A DNA stretch of 13,708 nucleotides from Conidiobolus incongruus B7586 (GCA_000697335.1 JNEM01011995.1:1-13708), one strand, 5' to 3'. Numbered from the stretch's first letter, positions 1 through 8,730 are shown. The notes: generated by a model not told the origin, from the letters alone. A program made the numbers and translations.

Positions 1-214
1 ATAAGGGGATTTGAGAACATACTAAGAAAATGAATAAAGTGATTGCTGTCCACAAGATCTTTTGGTTGAAAGGGATCTATTTAAGATTAATATTAGATTA
101 GCAAAAGATGGGCTGAGAATAATGAAGGCTGATGTGTACCTTGCGATCTGGAGAAGCAACTTCAGGAATGAAGGCCACAAAAGGGCGCATTAAATGTAGC
201 GCTCTGAAAGTCAT
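1..214 (-). CDS. SEC61: Sec61 alpha, ER protein translocon channel (5' part, cut by window edge)
   Basis: Sec61 alpha is the multi-pass pore subunit of the ER translocon, which moves secretory and membrane proteins across or into the ER membrane. Exon 1 (214 to 140) encodes 25 residues beginning MTFRALHLMRPF and containing PEVASPDRK. A 63-nt intron (139 to 77, GTACAC...ATAG, phase 0) follows, with CTAAT as likely branch site. Exon 2 (76 down to the window edge) continues IPFNQKILWT and then a hydrophobic stretch ending in SQIPL. This matches the conserved Sec61 N-terminus: amphipathic start, PEV..P.RK, PFN.K..WT, then transmembrane segment 1 (about residues 32-50). About 50 of the usual 475-480 residues are present. 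The start fits the family because MTFRALHL aligns with the usual short N-terminus. An ACTAA and a TTTCAG lie just around the ATG, so an extra 5' splice cannot be wholly excluded. The gene is divergent from the TOM6-like gene. Confidence 0.93.
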
Positions 215-336
215 GATTTAGTATATTTAGAGCAAATTAGGTTGGAAAAACGGTCGAAAAAGACTTGCACCCAAAATAGTTTAAATATGATGACTGATGA
301 ATAAAAGACAAATAATGAATGTGGTTTATGAATTGT

Positions 337-344
337 CCAATCAG
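337..344 (+). promoter_or_regulatory. CCAAT box (CCAATCAG) in the SEC61 upstream region
   Basis: CCAATCAG lies about 125 bases upstream of the SEC61 start. CCAAT boxes bind the HAP2/3/5 (NF-Y) complex in either orientation. The position suits the SEC61 promoter; use is inferred. Confidence 0.3.
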
Positions 345-528
345 CATAGATTGAGTATTAATCTATACAAAGCATTTACTCAGTTAAAATCCAATCCCAA
401 AATCCTAATTCAGTCAAATTTCAAACTCGCAATTCTGATTCTCGTGTTGTAAAATGATTGGAAAATAATTCACAACTACCCATTCACAGGCCCTAGACTA
501 ATCCATAATATAATGGTTTCACTTAAGT

Positions 529-536
529 TCACGTCA
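529..536 (-). promoter_or_regulatory. TGACGTGA motif upstream of SEC61 (CRE/UPR-element-like)
   Basis: On the minus strand, the strand of SEC61, the sequence reads TGACGTGA about 315 bases upstream of the SEC61 start codon. TGACGTG(A/G) is a known binding core for bZIP factors of the ATF/CREB and unfolded-protein-response classes. SEC61 is commonly induced by ER stress in other organisms. The motif is seen directly; its function here is inference from one 8-mer. Confidence 0.3.
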
Positions 537-1917
537 CAACAGTAATCTTCACTAAATGAATTTTAGGTTCACAAAAATATAATATACAAAATATATCTTA
601 TTGATCTCATTTTATTTATAAATCAGTCAGTAAATCGAGTTATAAGTTTGATATCATTTTTGACTTATCATTAATATACTACCCTCCACTGAAAAGTGTC
701 AATTAAATTGGTATAACCAGATATGAAAGAGTATCTAAGCAATGTGTGCAATCGTTTACATTTATATTATAATTATCAAAAAACAATCAGATTGTATAGC
801 TATTGGTATTTTAATGGGCCAAGATATTCATGTAATGTCAAATAAATAATTTTATTAATAAATCATCCAAGCTTGATAATACAAAAAATAAGAATAAACA
901 ATGAAACAAGATTAATTATGGTTCAAATTTATTAATATTTAAACTTTGAAATGATTTTTCAATATCAAGACTAAAATAAGGACTTTAAAGAATTCTAATT
1001 ATGGTTAATTATAAATTTTAAAAATAATAGTTAATAGATCGTATATTAGTATCAATAATAAATAATTTTATCAGATCGATTATTCTCATTACTGAGAGAG
1101 ATACAATAAACTATTATTCAACCTAAATTTGCAGAGTTAAGCAATCTACTCTTATTTGCTATAAATTTAAAATTAAAAAATACAGTGAATCATATAATGA
1201 AAATATATATATTATGGTTGATTGTTGATAAATTATAAATATAAAAATTTAAATTTTGAATCCTTTTTATCAGATTATTTTTCAAACTTTATATACATCA
1301 ATTAATTCTAAAGAATTCAAAATCTGAAAAAATATTATGGAAATGAATAGCTGCTGAATATGTAAATATATCGATTATTAGCCATAATATAAAATATATT
1401 GATATATGTTATTTCTCAATATAGTATAAAATTCATTAATTACTATAAATAATAGCTCATCAAAGCATTTAATGAACTTATAATATCTATCAAAATATGT
1501 ACAAAACACACAAGTAATTTATTAAAAGATGATTATATTTTTAAATTTAGCAAATATTAACCATTTTTTGATTCAAGATCAAGGTTGCAAATAACCAATA
1601 TTAAGAAATAAATATTCTATTCAAAGAGTTAAAATGAAGTTTGATATAAAAACCCAAATATATGAAAGAAAAATATATAATATACAATAATTCTTTATTC
1701 TTAAACTACAGTCCAATAATATTTCCTGGTATAAGTTTACAGCAATGACATGAATAATTTAATCAAAAACTTAGCAATATAATCATTTAATATTTTGAAA
1801 GTTTAAAATACTGATCCCATAAAAGTATTTCTTAAAATTTAAATTATAAATTCAATTTCGTGTCAATTGATGAAGAAATGACAATTTATAAAACCATATA
1901 AAATCCAATAATATAAA

Positions 1918-2115
1918 ATGTCTCGCCCATTCAATCATTTTTCCGATCCCAATCCCAAGAAGAACGAAAACGAAAACTTCATCACCAGATTTATTCGTCA
2001 AGAAATTTTGGATCCCCAAACTTTCGCCGGAAACTTAAACGTCGCCTTTAACGTTGGCGTTTTTGGTGCTGCCGTTTACATTTTACAAAACTATGGTGAT
2101 TTATTGGCCCTTTAA
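1918..2115 (+). CDS. TOM6: TOM6-like small subunit of the mitochondrial outer-membrane translocase
   Basis: This is an intact single-exon gene of 65 codons with ATG at 1918 and TAA at 2113-2115. Its G+C and codon use are clearly those of a gene compared with the flanks. Tom6 is a tail-anchored small subunit that stabilises the TOM import pore in the mitochondrial outer membrane. The N-terminal half is hydrophilic (PNPKKNENEN around residues 11-20), followed by a helix (FITRFIRQEIL, 21-31). A single membrane segment (about 43-57, NVGVFGAAVYILQNYG) ends in DLLAL at the C-terminus. This layout matches fungal Tom6 and animal TOMM6: D..F..N.....G.F.A.V...+N..D..AP near the end. The assignment rests on a short protein, so another small outer-membrane protein is possible. 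TATAAAA sequences lie at 1887-1893 and 1897-1903, close to the start codon. Confidence 0.72.
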   Translation: MSRPFNHFSDPNPKKNENENFITRFIRQEILDPQTFAGNLNVAFNVGVFGAAVYILQNYGDLLAL

Positions 2116-2761
2116 TTTGGAGTATTTTTAATATTTAAATTTATTATCATATATAAAGTACAAAATTTAACAAGATATATTTGATTTATATATAGATTAG
2201 AAAATTCACAATCTATACTTAGATATTTATCAGTTTTTTATTATACTTATATAGATAAACTTAAAGTGAATATCACAATTATCATTTAGTATAATTATAT
2301 ATATCCAACTGTTACAAACTATTAAAGACTTACATGACAATTAACACAAAAATCTATCATGTAGATAAACAAATTATATCAAAATTAAAAACTTTATTTT
2401 TACAGATTATCAAACATTATATCATTCATATCATTGTATTTGATCTATTGAAAAATTCATTATAAACCACTGTTAAACAACACATTATAAGTTAATTATA
2501 CAGCCTTAATATATACATAATATAAAAACTCAAACCAGTCATTATTTGCCTCGTACATTTTAATATTAAAGACACGCTTCTATAGTATAGAAATACATAT
2601 TATAACGAACTTAAAACCAACAATTTTTATTATTAATTCACTTTTATTTTCTTACAAAAAATATTCCCATAAAACAATTATTAAATTTTGAAATTATAAA
2701 ATTAGATTTCAGATATGTGATTTTTATTTAAGATAATTTTAAACTTATTGAATAAATAAAA
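2116..2761. other. AT-rich spacer between TOM6-like gene and SLT11
   Basis: This is 646 bases of AT-rich DNA between two genes on the same strand. It should contain the end of the TOM6-like transcript and the SLT11 promoter. No open frame, tRNA or clear repeat was seen. Confidence 0.7.
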
Positions 2762-4178
2762 ATGGCTAAAGTTGAAAATAATAAAATTCAATGGGAAACA
2801 TCTGTAATATAATATCAATAATTTATATAGGTTTTTACTTAATTTAATGACTTTAGGAATTTCCAATTTTGTGTGAAACTTGCTTAGGTGAAAATCCCTA
2901 TGTTAGAATGGTATTAAATTATTTTTATATTTTCATTGGACAGCTTTGTAATAGTAAAATTATTTAAAATTTAGATTAAAGAACAATATGGAAATGAATG
3001 CAAAGTAAATAAATTTAGTTTATTAAGTTGTTATTTTATTCACTTTTATATAGATTTGCAATAGACCTTTTACTGTATTTCGTTGGAACCCAGGCTCAAA
3101 CTCAAGGTTTAAGAAGACCGAAATTTGTACCACTTGCGCTAGAGTGAAAAATGTCTGCCAAACTTGTATTCTCGACCTTCAATTTAATTTACCAGTACAA
3201 GTCAGAGATACCGGTTTAGATGTTCAGTCCGCTGTTCCTAACTCTAACGTCAATAAAGAATATTATATTCAAAATGCTGAGAGAGCGGTAAGTCTTTTAA
3301 TAGTTAATCATAAAGTTTGGATTTTAATTGATTCTTTTTAGATTCAAAATGGTGAAAACGTATACGATTTTGATCAAGTTTCCGAAACAAGTAAAGCTCT
3401 ATTGAGAAAATTGGCTCGCCCTGCTCCATATTATAAGAGAAATCAAGCTCATATTTGCTCTTTCTTTGTAAGAGGACAATGTAATCGTGGTAATACATGT
3501 CCATATAGGTATACATTATTATTATTACTTATTCAAATACCTTAAGCATGTGTTAATTTAATCATAGACATGAGCTCCCCGAAGAAAATAACTTTGGTCG
3601 TCAAAATATTAAAGATAGATATCATGGCACCAATGACCCTGTTGCTAAAAAGATTTTAGATCGTGCAGCTAATATTTCTACATTGACCCCGCCTAAAGAT
3701 AGAACGATTGTAAGTAACTTTATATTGGTTTTAAGCATTTATCTAATGATAATTATAGACTTCTTTATTTGCCACTCAATTGCATCCTGAAACTACTCAA
3801 GAAGATTTAAAGCAATTCTTCGATAAATTTGGTGCTATCAAATCTATAGTTCTTGTAACAAAAGCTAAAGCTGCTTTTATCAACTTTGCTTCTCGCGAAG
3901 CTGCTGAAGCTGCAGCTGAAAATTCCAATAATGTAATCATCAGAGGAACGTTGATAAATGTCGTCTGGGGTAGACCTAAAGCTCAAGCTCCTAAAAATGA
4001 GAGTCAAACCACATCCACTCAATCTTCAGGTCCTTCCAATAAACCTCCTCCTCCTCCAGGATCAGGTGCCCAAGATCTTTATCCTAGTCAAGGTGTGTCT
4101 TAATATTTTTTTTAATTTCAACTATATTCTAAACCCTTTATCCTAGATCCTACTCTCCAAGGTTCCAAACACGAATAA
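2762..4178 (+). CDS. SLT11: Pre-mRNA-splicing factor SLT11/RBM22 family (Ecm2, Cwf5)
   Basis: The protein belongs to the spliceosome's Prp19-associated group and contacts U6 snRNA and the intron in the activated spliceosome. Exons: 2762-2803, 2857-2910, 2975-3004, 3054-3287, 3342-3508, 3568-3709, 3759-4092, 4147-4178, giving 344 residues. The seven introns are 49-64 nt. The N-terminal Torus-type zinc region uses C20/C23, C41/C44, C67/C70 and C77/C80, with [14 protein letters not shown] and [13 protein letters not shown] as in human RBM22. A CCCH finger C-x7-C-x5-C-x3-H spans C159 to H177. An RRM covers about 223-297 (TSLFATQL, then AKAAFINFA). A proline-rich tail follows. The last exon ends YPSQDP...GSKHE, echoing human YPSQDP...GKHSS, which supports the phase-1 intron 4093-4146; read-through instead gives GVS and a stop. 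Yeast Ecm2 has about 364 residues and human RBM22 420. AATAAA at 4174-4179 overlaps the stop codon. Confidence 0.95.
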
Positions 4179-5348
4179 AGCGATATAATGTGGATTTACA
4201 TCCAATGGGATCGATTTGTAAAACATCTTTCACCGAACTTATTGTAAAATTTTCATTCCATCACTTCTATTTGATTTTAAAAACTGACGTAAAATTCAAT
4301 TATCTCATATATATATTTTCTATTCATTGTAATTTAAAAACTTAATAAACATACAATTCAATACTTTCAACTTTCATTAAACATCTTTTTTGAAAGGTTT
4401 TTTTTGCTAAATATATTAGATTATGTACGTTATTTTTTTAAAACAATTTAACTCATCAACGAAATATTTTATTTAAATCAAAAAATGCTTGAATTTTTTA
4501 AGCGAAAAAATTATGATTCTTCGAAATAATAATCAAATTTGTCAAGAATGGATTCAATATATAAAATTGTAATTTTTGATAAAGAATATTGATTAAATAA
4601 TAGCTATTAAGTTAGCTTTATTAATGAATATACATCATCAACTAGCAAATCATTCAAGTACAAATTCAATTTAATAAAATTCATTCATAATTTAATATGA
4701 TATAAGTTATTTTGATAGGTTTAAAAACTCTAAAATGTCAGTACTTGAGAAATGAATTATATTCAGAAAAAATAATCAAATTAAAATAATCAATATAACA
4801 AAAATATCTATTAATATGATGAAAAACAGATATAAGGGTTTCAGAAAATATTAATAAGTATAAGGGTATTGGGATAGTACCAAAATAAAATATACTAAAA
4901 ATAAAGAATTAGTGAATAAACAACCCAATAATACAATATACCACATTCAATAATATTTTAAAATTTTAAAAGATGTTGTATGTTCAATATACTTAATATT
5001 ATATAGATCTGTTATGATAGTTCAAGATTTGTCCAAGATCAAGTTATTAATATATCAAGTCCCCCAAAGTGATTAATAACCATTGATATAGTTAATAAAT
5101 GTCCATATAACCTATAGATCCAAATAAACAATGAATTAAATAAATAATGCAAAGTATAAAACTTGACTGGGCAAAAAAGGTTTTATATTATTTTTTACAC
5201 TAAATTTAGTTTAGTCCAACCTCATTTATTCCTTGGTACAAAGACGAAAGTAAAAGTACACAGTTTAATTGGCTGAAAAAAACAGAATTCTTGTTTTTAA
5301 GATATTGAACCAGAGATTGGTACAGAGTTGGTATATCATTAAATACAA
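4179..5348. other. Spacer between convergent SLT11 and RPL39
   Basis: This region should hold the two 3' untranslated regions. The middle (about 4370-4980) is AT-rich without open frames. The part from about 5000 to 5348 is somewhat richer in G+C (for example AAGTCCCCCAAAG near 5059) and abuts the RPL39 stop, so it may be its 3' untranslated region or an unrecognised non-coding transcript. No tRNA-like fold or known RNA motif was found in it. Confidence 0.6.
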
Positions 5349-5715
5349 TTAGATACCCAACTTGGTTCTACGCCAGTGACGACGCTTAGCGTTGTATCTA
5401 AATAATTTGTATTAGTCGAATATTAAGGATATAATATATGAATTAAGCATACTGGATGGTGTTTCCGGTCTTGAGACGGATCCAGTGGGGAAGAGGGCGG
5501 TTTTGCTTTTGGGCTTTACCCATGATACGCTTGTGCTTGAAGGTCTTGTGGGAAGGCTAAATTATCAAAATGTCCAATTAGTATAATTCATTGCCACAGA
5601 TCTTGAATTTTTATTAAATAAGTAACATTTGTAATATTATTTTTATGTTGTTTGCATTCTAGTGTTGTTGAATTGTTGATGGATGCATTATTTTTCTTAG
5701 TCCTTTACGTACCAT
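5349..5715 (-). CDS. RPL39: 60S ribosomal protein eL39
   Basis: eL39 is a tiny basic protein lining the exit tunnel of the large ribosomal subunit. Exon 1 is only the ATG (5715-5713), followed at once by a GTACGT donor. Intron 1 (5712-5557) is 156 nt with a TACTAAT branch site near 5577-5583. Exon 2 (5556-5453) encodes [19 protein letters not shown] through NTI plus CA of a Gln codon. Intron 2 (5452-5398) is 55 nt, phase 2. Exon 3 (5397-5349) encodes [15 protein letters not shown] and TAA. The joined product is 51 residues, exactly the usual eukaryotic length, with QNRP.P.WIR..TGN and [11 protein letters not shown] conserved. Exon 2 starts on a codon boundary with Pro where the family has its second residue, so the ATG-only exon is the natural choice. 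An E-box and two CCAAT boxes lie upstream. I saw no snoRNA boxes in the long intron. Confidence 0.96.
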
Positions 5716-5801
5716 TTCGATATTGAAACAGCAGGTTTCCTGTATTTCAAGCAATATTGAAAGAGGTGGTTTTTTTCAGTTTCTTTAGGTAATTATGATT
5801 G

Positions 5802-5806
5802 ATTGG
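5802..5806 (-). promoter_or_regulatory. CCAAT box upstream of RPL39 (proximal)
   Basis: CCAATC on the minus strand, about 90 bases upstream of the RPL39 ATG and in the same orientation as the gene. It is one of two copies in this promoter and is a likely HAP/NF-Y site by analogy. Confidence 0.35.
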
Positions 5807-5856
5807 TTGTTATGCTTATAGTTCACATTCCCCAGTTAATTATTTACTCAATTTTG

Positions 5857-5861
5857 ATTGG
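5857..5861 (-). promoter_or_regulatory. CCAAT box upstream of RPL39 (distal)
   Basis: A second CCAATC on the minus strand, about 145 bases upstream of the RPL39 ATG and 55 bases from the first. Repetition in the same orientation strengthens both. Confidence 0.35.
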
Positions 5862-5889
5862 TTTATTTCAAAATTATAAATTGATTCTG

Positions 5890-5897
5890 TCACGTGA
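5890..5897. promoter_or_regulatory. Palindromic E-box TCACGTGA upstream of RPL39
   Basis: A perfect 8-bp palindrome with the CACGTG core sits about 175 bases upstream of the RPL39 ATG. CACGTG is the target of bHLH factors such as Cbf1, which helps drive ribosomal-protein genes in several fungi (for example Candida). The match is seen directly; the regulator here is inferred. Confidence 0.4.
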
Positions 5898-7255
5898 TTT
5901 TCAACATAATCAAAGTTTTGAAAATAAAAATATATATTAAATCATACCATTTTTTTATATATTTAAATATAAATTACCAATTGATTATATATATATATAT
6001 ACTAAAAATATTACTCTGTATTAACAAATCATTAGCAAACTTAATTATTGAACATAATAAAGTTATTATTGACCATCAATTACAAATTAAAAATCAATAT
6101 TTATTTTAATATTTTAAAAAATTATAAAATATTCAATAAATTTCTATAATGTTTCATTATCAATCATACAGTCTCTATATTATTTTATTATTGAAAAATT
6201 ATATAACTTTAATTTATATTTAATTCCAAATTATTAAGCAATTAATAGATAAAATTCTAAATGATTATCAAATTCTTTAAATTATTCAAATAATAAATAT
6301 TATTATAAAACGAATTAAAAATGAAAAGGCTAATTATTTTAATAGAGAATATTTTTAAATCAATTTAAATAATCATTACAACTGATATTATAGTTTCTAC
6401 CTTAACCATATCAATGTGATTTTGATAATTCTGAATAATCTTGTAAAATAATTGTAATAAAAATTTTCAAGTTATTTTATTACTATTGTATTTGTATGTA
6501 TTATTTTAATATAACCTTAATCCAAGCAATCAGATTTATTAAGTGAGCATATCTCAATATAACTTAAGCACATTTTGATCAAATAAATTAAAATTAATAT
6601 CAACTCTAAATAATTTTATTAAAAAAAATTTATAAGTTTTAATCATTTAATTTCAATTTAAATAATTATTGTCAATTCAGCCATATTAATAATATTTGTT
6701 TTATTCGCTTGGGCATTAAATAAGAATTGTTTTTGAATTTTTATTATTCATCACATTTGAAACATTATTGATATATATGTATAATCAATCTAAGTCTATT
6801 TTTGAAAAATTTAACTTATATTTTGGCCATGCTTTTTTGCTTCATAAAATTGTCTTTTACCATCAAAAAATCCAAATTACATGTATTAGTTTCCGTTATA
6901 TTTTAGATGAATTTGAAAACATAGTTTTTGTGCCTACTTTTTGAAGTCCCAAAATAATTATCAGAAAAAGAACTATAATCAAGAGATCAAATTAAATAAA
7001 GTAATCTTGACCACTATTTTAAAATAATACGTTTTTGATTAGCTTATGGATTTAATTGATTATATTAGTATGAAAAATGACTGGTTATTTAATTTAAAAA
7101 CATTTCTAATATATGTTGCAGTAAATTTGGTTTACAAAACATTCATTGATTGACCTTTATATAGATATTTATGAAAAACTACCATTCCAAATAATATCAA
7201 TTATTAGTATCCTTTTCTTTAAAATATATTATAATTTTGTAAAATTTGGAGGGGA
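5898..7255. other. Long AT-rich spacer upstream of RPL39
   Basis: No gene is recognised. It includes a run of eight TA repeats at 5986-6001. The open frame at 5894-6109 encodes only low-complexity Ile/Tyr/Asn/Lys residues expected from AT-rich DNA, and I do not call it. Stops are frequent in all frames. The right part may include the eroded 3' end of the transposon relic that follows. Confidence 0.6.
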
Positions 7256-7830
7256 GTTGATCCAAAGTATAACTAATAATACCCCATATTTTATGATTAT
7301 ATTATATAAATACGGATCCAAGATTTATCTGACAATATAATTTATTTTAGTATCCAAGGGTCTTTACTATAGTTTTTATGGTTTTTCTGGGCTATAATCA
7401 TCCTATTAATCTTGTAGTTTGGTGCTAAAATCCGAGGAATTTACTTTCCATTTTTAGTAAATTTTCAATCCAAAAGTATTCAAATTTTTTGAAATAATTT
7501 ACAAGTGTGAAAAAATAGTGAAAATTCAATAACAGATGAAAAAATTTTATTAAAAAATATAATGACTTTATCTGATATTAAAAAATAATGGTGGTTAATA
7601 ATAGTGGGAATATTATGAAGAAATTTAAGAGAAAAATTAAAAAAATGAAATAAATTATGTAATATTGAGCAGATTTTGGAATCTAGTCTTTTATCAGTCC
7701 CAATTCTAATTTTGAATGTATTCAAGGTAGTCTCTTGTAGCTTTTGAAACATATCAGACAATTTCTTAGAGGAATTAAGACAATTGAGATATTTTGTCTT
7801 AGCTTTTAGATAATTATTTTCAATTATGTA
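7256..7830 (-). pseudogene. Decayed Tc1/mariner-like transposase (DNA transposon relic)
   Basis: Read on the minus strand, two parts recall a Tc1/mariner transposase in the right order. An open frame from about 7830 to 7480 includes KKLSDMFQKLQETTLNTFK and then GTDKRLDSKICSILHN...FNFSLKFLHNI. This resembles the helix-turn-helix and the GRPRKLD....SL.EL region of Tc1 N-termini. From 7440 to 7306 the frame reads INRMIIAQKNHKNYSKDPW, then after a stop IILSDKSWIRIY. This matches the RL.FA..HKN....DW..VIFSDES.. block that carries the first catalytic Asp. In another frame at 7291-7256, KYGVLLVILWIN resembles the following GG.SVMVWG block, closer than normal, suggesting a deletion. At least one stop and one frameshift break it. 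I found no terminal inverted repeats and no recognisable second and third catalytic residues. Recognition is by eye, so confidence is moderate. Confidence 0.45.
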
Positions 7831-8484
7831 TTAATTGAGTGACAGGTTTTAGATATAAATTAAATAAATCATCTGATTTATTTAATGATCAATCAAACAT
7901 CTTATTGTAGTGTATGATTGAGCCTTATAATCATAATCTTTGAGTAAGGTTTGACGGATTTAATAGATAGATTGCTAAGTAAGAAATGCTACTTTGATAA
8001 AAATGTATTTCATAAAGATTTCCAAATTGTCGAATATTCTCATTTTGATCATAATTATGAATTCAAAAACTATATTTTAAAAAACTATATAAAACATTAA
8101 ATAATATATATATATATATTATGGCAGAAAATTTTATTGTAATCATTTCAAAATGATCTTATGTCCCTATTGCAATTTTATATTTAAACAATTATCACTG
8201 CTTAAAATGCAGCATAATACTAATTCATTTATTGATTATATCACTATATCTAATTTGATTAATTTTTATAAATTTTAATATACAGCACTTGTAGCTATAT
8301 TATTGACCAATAAAATATGATATATATTTTGAAATATACTGAATTTAAATATATTTAATTTATAATAGGATGTATTTTAATATAAAAATAGTTAGTTGTT
8401 TGATATATAAATTTATTGATGATTAAATAGCGTAATTATATTAAAATTTTAATTATTTAATTATGAAATATTCAATTATAACGT
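7831..8484. other. AT-rich spacer with a zinc-finger-like scrap
   Basis: Apart from a 41-codon frame at 8153-8278 (listed separately) and an AT repeat at 8105-8119, I see no gene. The left part may belong to the eroded 5' end of the transposon relic. Confidence 0.5.
8153..8278 (+). other. Short open frame with a C2H2-like zinc-finger scrap
   Basis: A 41-codon ATG frame begins MILCPYCNFIFKQLSLLKM and continues with QHNTNS. It has C-x2-C-x3-F-x5-L-x3-H spacing, close to a C2H2 finger, but the final His is absent. Upstream the same frame stays open (FYCNHFK). It may be the remnant of a finger from a transposon or host gene, or chance in AT-rich DNA. I would not annotate it as a working gene. 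Confidence 0.15.
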
Positions 8485-8730
8485 TTGGTTAACTTATGTC
8501 AAATAATAATTTTCTCAGAATGTTGTGTAATATTTGATTATGATAAAAATAAGGAAATAATTCATCAACTATTTCCTATCCAAAATCCATCATTTCTATT
8601 TAGATTTTTGGATACTTTGGCAAAGAGAGGATTTGTTTCCTATAGAAAAATGCTACATCTAATCAAATCAATATTAAGGGATACAATGACTCATCATTAT
8701 TCAGATAGTATATTTGATTATTTGGTTTAG
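8485..8730 (+). CDS. Unidentified 81-codon open frame, possible exon or gene remnant
   Basis: The frame runs from a stop at 8479-8481 to TAG at 8728-8730 with no early ATG (the first Met codon is at about 8650). TTTTCTCAG ending at about 8519 is a good 3' splice site, so this may be a terminal exon. The product is not low-complexity: it includes IHQLFPIQNPSFLFRFLDTL, AKRGFVSYRKMLHLIKSIL and HHYSDSIFDYLV, a more gene-like mixture than its surroundings. I do not recognise a family, and no convincing upstream exon was found. It could be a relic, an exon of a lineage-specific gene, or chance. Confidence 0.2.
   Translation: MVNLCQIIIFSECCVIFDYDKNKEIIHQLFPIQNPSFLFRFLDTLAKRGFVSYRKMLHLIKSILRDTMTHHYSDSIFDYLV
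8687..8693 (+). promoter_or_regulatory. TGACTCA, Gcn4/CPC1-type site upstream of HIS1
   Basis: This is an exact TGACTCA, the optimal site for Gcn4 and its fungal orthologues, which switch on amino-acid biosynthesis genes during starvation. It lies about 520 bases upstream of the HIS1 ATG. HIS genes are classic targets in yeast and Neurospora. It also lies inside the unidentified open frame, and the distance is rather long, so use is inferred. Confidence 0.35.

Larger units (their letters stand above)
215..1917. other. AT-rich spacer between divergent SEC61 and TOM6-like genes
   Basis: I see no gene here. The 350 bases next to SEC61 are richer in G+C than the rest and carry candidate promoter motifs, listed separately. 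From about 560 to 1880 the sequence is strongly AT-rich with short poly-A and poly-T runs, and stops are frequent in all frames. It probably contains the two divergent promoters and the 5' untranslated regions. Confidence 0.7.

Noticed and set aside
286-300. ATGATGA followed by CTGA, resembling C and D boxes of a snoRNA.
   Set aside because: The boxes are adjacent instead of about 60-80 bases apart, and no terminal stem is present.
3304-3516. Minus-strand open frame opposite SLT11 exon 5.
   Set aside because: It is antisense to a well-supported exon and has no family features.
3807-4022. Minus-strand open frame opposite the SLT11 RRM exon.
   Set aside because: Shadow of the coding strand; low-complexity Ser/Phe product.
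5557-5712. Possible snoRNA in the long RPL39 intron.
   Set aside because: No C box (RTGATGA), D box (CTGA) or convincing H/ACA arrangement on the transcribed strand.
5986-6001. Alternating TA run, considered as a regulatory or origin element.
   Set aside because: Similar runs occur at 8105-8119 and 8825-8843; best taken as simple repeats.
5894-6109. Plus-strand open frame of 71 codons.
   Set aside because: Composed of Ile, Tyr, Asn, Lys and Leu as expected from AT-rich DNA; no motif and no splice context.
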